This document shows positions 6,513 to 9,493 of a stretch of DNA of 9,493 bases, in pieces. The DNA lies in NCBI GenBank assembly GCA_937951395.1, contig CALFBV010000229.1, positions 1-9,493 of the forward strand, in the 5' to 3' direction. Numbering within the stretch: the first letter of the stretch is position 1; every line of letters begins with the position of its first letter. Position numbers and translations under genes: made by a program. Origin of the DNA: an uncultured Rubritalea sp. (lineage in GTDB: Bacteria > Verrucomicrobiota > Verrucomicrobiia > Verrucomicrobiales > Akkermansiaceae). The notes beneath the pieces were generated by a model. It saw only the letters and a list, made by a program, of their open reading frames with translations, searched no databases and was not told the origin of the DNA.

Positions 6513-6788
6513 ATGCCAAGATCACTCAAAAAGGGACCATTTGTTGACCAAAAACTCCTCGACAAGATCGACGCTGCTGCAGCAAGCACCAGCAAAAACA
6601 AAAAGCCGATCAAGACATGGAGCCGTAGATCAATGATCACACCAGACTTCGTAGGCCACAACTTCGCAGTTCACAACGGCAAATCATTTGTCGCTGTTTA
6701 CGTAACTGAGAACATGGTGGGACACAAGCTCGGTGAATTTGCCCCGACTCGTATCTTCAAAGCTCACGGATCAATAGGTAAGAAGTAA
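6513..6788 (+). CDS. rpsS: 30S ribosomal protein S19
   Basis: S19 forms part of the 30S head with S13 and contacts the A-site tRNA region. The 91-aa length is standard. '[16 protein letters not shown]' (1-16), '[24 protein letters not shown]' (~34-57, quoted as two adjoining blocks: TWSRRSMI and [14 protein letters not shown]) and '[11 protein letters not shown]' (~70-80) are diagnostic. It lies 28 nt after rplB; the spacer has one G. Downstream, rplV is displaced by an inserted secreted-protein gene. Confidence 0.98.
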   Translation: MPRSLKKGPFVDQKLLDKIDAAAASTSKNKKPIKTWSRRSMITPDFVGHNFAVHNGKSFVAVYVTENMVGHKLGEFAPTRIFKAHGSIGKK

Positions 6789-6824
6789 TATTATCTAATA
6801 ACTAAAAACGAACCACTTCATTAA

Positions 6825-7574
6825 ATGAAATCTGCCGCTAAAGCCATCATCACACTAACCACAGGAGCATCCCTCCTCGCGGCAAGTGTGGCTATGGTCC
6901 AGGCTCAGCAGATTACACCACGTGAAGTGGGAGCTGATGTTCGCACTGCTGCTCTTGAACAAAAAATTCAAGAGCTACAGAATAAGAACCAAAACCTCTC
7001 CAAAGCACTCATTGATTCGAAGCAACAAACGATCAGTGCTAAAGGGAAGTTAAATAAAATTCGCTTGGAACTAGAAGCACTCGGAACCTACCCATTAGGG
7101 ACAGATGACGAGCGTCTCATCCAGGCAGTGGCTAACCGCAAGGTGCTCGAGGAACGCCTCGCTAAGCTGGAAACAGCCGCGATGACCCTCACTGCTCAGG
7201 TACGTGAATACCTAAAGCACGCCTTTGTAGCAGATGACCAGCAACGAAAAGAACTCGAGAAAAAAATCAGAGGACTTGACGTACAGCTGGGAATCATAGA
7301 TAAGCCGCGTCCGCAGATAGATCTAGGAACTCTTCACGAGGCCAAGATCATCGGTATAGATGGCCAATCCGGCACTCTCATACTGAACGCTGGGGAGACG
7401 CAGCAAGTCCGCATAGGAATGACATTCCGTATCCTACGTGGTAAGAGCCAAATAGCAGAAGCACGGATCGCCGAGGTAAGACCAGAAATAGCTGGAGCCC
7501 TAGTGATCCGACTCGATGACACCAATAACGCGGTCCGCCCAGGCGACATCGCATCAATCAAGACACAACAATAA
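6825..7574 (+). CDS. Exported coiled-coil protein of unknown function inserted in the S10 operon
   Basis: Not a ribosomal protein, and I do not recognise a named family. The 249 aa begin with a signal peptide (KSAAK, then a hydrophobic stretch 8-24, cleavage likely after 'VQA' at 27), so the product should reach the periplasm or outer surface. Residues ~40-85 and ~100-155 are rich in Leu/Lys/Glu/Gln heptads ('LEQKIQELQNKNQNLSKAL', 'RKVLEERLAKLE', 'ELEKKIRGLDVQL'), pointing to an antiparallel or oligomeric coiled coil. Residues ~168-249 form a small beta-rich domain with 'GTLILNAGETQQVRIGMTF' and 'VRPGDIASI', the pattern of SH3-like C-terminal domains on secreted coiled-coil proteins of Verrucomicrobia and Planctomycetes. 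The gene lies 36 nt after rpsS and 19 nt before rplV, so it should be co-transcribed and share the operon's high expression. No separate promoter or Shine-Dalgarno sequence is visible. Codon use looks like that of its neighbours, so it is not an obvious recent arrival. Confidence 0.88.
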   Translation: MKSAAKAIITLTTGASLLAASVAMVQAQQITPREVGADVRTAALEQKIQELQNKNQNLSKALIDSKQQTISAKGKLNKIRLELEALGTYPLGTDDERLIQAVANRKVLEERLAKLETAAMTLTAQVREYLKHAFVADDQQRKELEKKIRGLDVQLGIIDKPRPQIDLGTLHEAKIIGIDGQSGTLILNAGETQQVRIGMTFRILRGKSQIAEARIAEVRPEIAGALVIRLDDTNNAVRPGDIASIKTQQ

Positions 7575-7593
7575 CAATCAACATCCTAAAACG

Positions 7594-8259
7594 ATGGAAG
7601 TAAAATCAACATATAAATTCGCTCGCGTCTCCGCTAAAAAAGCCCGTGACGTAGCTCGTGCTATCCAAGGTCAGCCAGTCTCCTCCGCCCTAGACATGCT
7701 AAACTTCACTCCGAAGAAATCAGCATTCCTAATCGGCAAGACACTCAAGAGTGCAGTAGCAAACGCAGAAAACAATCACGACCTCGATGCCGACGACCTC
7801 ATCGTCAAAGAAGCTACAATTGGCGTAGGCCCTACATTCAAGCGCTTCAAGCCACGTGCTCGTGGATCTGCAGGCTCTATCCTAAAGCGTACTAGCCACA
7901 TCTACATCACTCTAGGTAGTGCTGTTGCAGTAGCTGAAAAGCCAGCAAAGCCTGCTAAAGCTAAGAAGAAAGCGGCTCCAGCAGCTAAAGAAGCGGCTCC
8001 TTCAGATAACTCAAGAGGTAAAGTTTACACAACTGCACCTGATCAAGTTGATGACCTCAAGGTTATCAGCGGAGTCGGGCCGGCTCTCGAAGATAAGCTT
8101 AACGGCTTCGGTATCTACACCTACCAACAAATAGCTGATTGGAATAAAGAGAACATTGACACTTTTGATGACCTTCTATCATTCAAAGGACGTATCGAGC
8201 GTGACAACTGGATCACACAAGCCAAAGAACTTATCGCTGGTGGAGCAGACGCTTCATAA
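7594..8259 (+). CDS. rplV: 50S ribosomal protein L22 with C-terminal helix-hairpin-helix extension
   Basis: L22 spans the exit tunnel with its beta-hairpin. The product is 221 aa, twice the family's ~110. Residues 1-110 are ordinary L22: 'FARVSAKKARDVARAIQG' (9-26), 'KKSAFLIGKTLKSAVANAENN' (given in two parts: KKSAFLIGKTL, KSAVANAENN), tunnel hairpin 'GPTFKRFKPRARGSAGSI' and 'KRTSHIYITLG'. Residues 111-150 are a Lys/Ala/Pro linker resembling a histone H1 tail. Residues 151-216 carry a helix-hairpin-helix domain ('LKVISGVGPALEDKLNGFGI', 'TYQQIADW', 'LLSFKGRIERDNW'), the same type that extends L21 in some Alphaproteobacteria and is annotated as flap-endonuclease-like. I chose the ATG at 7594 because it aligns with L22; an in-frame ATG at 7516 lies inside the preceding gene. 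The spacer is 19 nt, without Shine-Dalgarno sequence. Confidence 0.97.
   Translation: MEVKSTYKFARVSAKKARDVARAIQGQPVSSALDMLNFTPKKSAFLIGKTLKSAVANAENNHDLDADDLIVKEATIGVGPTFKRFKPRARGSAGSILKRTSHIYITLGSAVAVAEKPAKPAKAKKKAAPAAKEAAPSDNSRGKVYTTAPDQVDDLKVISGVGPALEDKLNGFGIYTYQQIADWNKENIDTFDDLLSFKGRIERDNWITQAKELIAGGADAS
7924..8241 (+). other. Non-ribosomal extension of L22: basic linker plus HhH domain
   Basis: Codons 111-216 of rplV. The linker contains the 10-mer AAGCGGCTCC twice, at 7970-7979 and 7991-8000, exactly seven codons apart, consistent with growth by short duplication. The domain that follows carries the 'GVGP' hairpin typical of DNA- or RNA-backbone-binding HhH motifs. No catalytic acidic cluster of a true flap nuclease is visible, so binding rather than cleavage is the safer reading. 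Confidence 0.8.
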
Positions 8260-8303
8260 TCATAATTTAACGAAATACCTCAACTAATAATCAATCAAAT
8301 ATT

Positions 8304-9032
8304 ATGGGACAAAAAGTAAATCCAATCGGATTCAGACTCGCACTCAGCAAAGACTGGCGCTCAAAGTGGTATGCCACTGGAACTGACTACACTGACAAAC
8401 TTCACGAAGACCTCAAGATTCGTAAATACATCAAAGGACGTCTACAATTCGCAGCACTATCACGCGTCACTATCGAACGTGCATGGAACAGCGTAAGAGT
8501 AACACTCCACACCTCACGCCCAGGTCTAGTTATCGGACGTAAGGGATCTGAGATCGAGAAAATGACATCAGACATCTCCAAAGTATGTGGTGGATGTTCA
8601 GTCAAAATCGACATCCTAGAAATCCGCAAGCCAGAGCTAGATGCTCAGCTCGTAGCAGAAAACATCGCCGTTCAGCTTGAGCGTCGTATAGCGTTCCGCC
8701 GCGCTATGAAGCGTGCTCTACAAACTACCATGGAATTTGGTGCAGAAGGCATCCGTGTCCGTTGCTCAGGTCGCCTCGGTGGTGCAGACATCGCACGTGC
8801 AGAGTGGTATCGCGAAGGCAAAGTGCCTCTCCAGACCCTACGTGTGCCTATCGACTACGGATTCGCAGAAGCAGCTACTACATACGGCATCATCGGTGTC
8901 AAAGTATGGATCAACAAAAAAGAAGAGAAGCCAAACGCAGGTGGTGGACGCAATGACCGCGGAGGCCGTGGTGGCAGACGTGGAGCAGGTGGACGCAACG
9001 AACGTGGTGGACGCCCAGAGCGCCAATCATAA
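8304..9032 (+). CDS. rpsC: 30S ribosomal protein S3 with RGG-rich C-terminal tail
   Basis: S3 lines the mRNA entry channel and contributes to mRNA unwinding. The 242 aa include '[18 protein letters not shown]' (1-18), a type II KH domain with the GxxG loop 'GRKG' (78-81), and the C-terminal domain with '[20 protein letters not shown]' (150-169), '[19 protein letters not shown]' (172-190) and '[12 protein letters not shown]'. Helicase-relevant basic residues around 'RRAMKRAL' (132-139) are present. From about residue 207 a 36-residue tail of Gly, Arg and Asn follows, with repeated GGR/RGG units ('[14 protein letters not shown]'), an arrangement common in RNA-binding proteins. Spacer from rplV is 44 nt with one G and no Shine-Dalgarno sequence. 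All 16 leucine codons are CTC, CTA or CTT. Confidence 0.98.
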   Translation: MGQKVNPIGFRLALSKDWRSKWYATGTDYTDKLHEDLKIRKYIKGRLQFAALSRVTIERAWNSVRVTLHTSRPGLVIGRKGSEIEKMTSDISKVCGGCSVKIDILEIRKPELDAQLVAENIAVQLERRIAFRRAMKRALQTTMEFGAEGIRVRCSGRLGGADIARAEWYREGKVPLQTLRVPIDYGFAEAATTYGIIGVKVWINKKEEKPNAGGGRNDRGGRGGRRGAGGRNERGGRPERQS

Positions 9033-9084
9033 CGCCAAGCTAATCATCGAAAATTAACAATTAAATTTAGAAAGAAATAATACT

Positions 9085-9493
9085 ATGCCTTTAATGCCAA
9101 AACGCACCAAGTTCCGCAAAACTCAGCGAGGAAATCGCGGAGGAAATGCGCAACGTGGAACAGACGTAAGCTTCGGAGACTACGGTCTCCAATCACTCGG
9201 CCGCACATGGATGAGTAACCGCCAGATCGAAGCATGCCGTATCTCAATCAACAGATTCCTCAAACGTAAGGGAAAAGTTTGGATCCGTGTATTCCCACAC
9301 AAATCAGTAACAGCAAAGCCAGCCGAGACTCGTATGGGTAAAGGTAAGGGAGCTGTTGACCGTTGGGTAGCTGTGATCAGACCTGGCACCATGATCTTCG
9401 AGGTCGCTGGTGTTCCTGAGTCGGCTGCAAAAGAAGCACTCCGTCTTGCGTCTAACAAGCTCGGATTCCGCACCAGATTTGTAGTGCGTAATA
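9085..9493 (+). CDS. rplP: 50S ribosomal protein L16 (3' end cut by the window)
   Basis: L16 sits near the A-site tRNA elbow and is needed late in 50S assembly. The visible 136 codons are nearly the whole protein (E. coli has 136 aa), with the stop beyond the edge. '[17 protein letters not shown]' (4-20), '[16 protein letters not shown]' (~25-40), '[20 protein letters not shown]' (~45-64), '[24 protein letters not shown]' (shown here only by its ends, WIRVFPHK and RMGKGKG) and '[19 protein letters not shown]' are diagnostic. The beta-hydroxylated Arg position of 'RMGKGKG' (E. coli Arg81, YcfD target) is present. Start at 9085 gives MPLMPKR; a second ATG at 9094 would remove three residues and also fits the family. 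Spacer from rpsC is 52 nt; 'AGAAAG' lies 10-15 nt upstream of the start but is not a good Shine-Dalgarno match. Confidence 0.97.
   Translation, partial: MPLMPKRTKFRKTQRGNRGGNAQRGTDVSFGDYGLQSLGRTWMSNRQIEACRISINRFLKRKGKVWIRVFPHKSVTAKPAETRMGKGKGAVDRWVAVIRPGTMIFEVAGVPESAAKEALRLASNKLGFRTRFVVRN

Noticed and set aside
7516..7593. Upstream in-frame extension of rplV to the ATG at 7516
   Set aside because: It lies entirely within the end of the coiled-coil gene in another frame, and L22 alignment begins at 'MEVKSTYKFARVS' (7594).

Overview
The window covers most of a bacterial str/S10 ribosomal region. It opens inside fusA (EF-G, C-terminal ~400 residues). It closes inside rplP (L16), with 136 codons visible and the stop not reached. 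The S10 run reads rpsJ-rplC-rplD-rplW-rplB-rpsS-[secreted coiled-coil gene]-rplV-rpsC-rplP, all on the + strand with 19-56 nt spacers, so it is very probably one transcript. The order is canonical except for the extra gene between rpsS and rplV. No tuf lies between fusA and rpsJ.

The likely source is a member of the Verrucomicrobiota or a PVC relative. This is inference. It rests on a Cys-type secreted S1 sulfatase, an L22 carrying a C-terminal helix-hairpin-helix extension, a Verrucomicrobia/Planctomycetes-style secreted coiled-coil protein, and start codons that almost all lack a Shine-Dalgarno sequence. No 16S gene or other taxonomic marker is in the window.

Layout: 1-1207 fusA end; 1208-1461 AT-rich gap with one GC-rich hairpin and a possible terminator for the opposing gene; 1462-2847 (minus) secreted sulfatase; 2848-3655 a long gap. 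That gap holds a 9-bp inverted repeat just upstream of the sulfatase, a ~55% GC island that reads like the tail of a HipA-family toxin kinase, and the presumed promoter/leader of the S10 operon with two hairpins. From 3656 to 9493 runs the S10 operon.

The ribosomal proteins cover 30S head assembly (S10, S19, S3), 50S assembly and the exit tunnel (L3, L4, L22, L23, L2, L16), with EF-G driving translocation. Departures from the norm are: (i) the exported coiled-coil protein embedded in the operon; (ii) the nucleic-acid-binding-type HhH domain on L22; (iii) an RGG-rich tail on S3; (iv) a rewritten S10 loop at positions tied to tetracycline/tigecycline sensitivity; (v) the sulfatase and toxin-gene remnant separating the str and S10 blocks; (vi) G-poor, Shine-Dalgarno-less leaders throughout. 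No CRISPR array, tRNA, rRNA or intact insertion sequence was seen.
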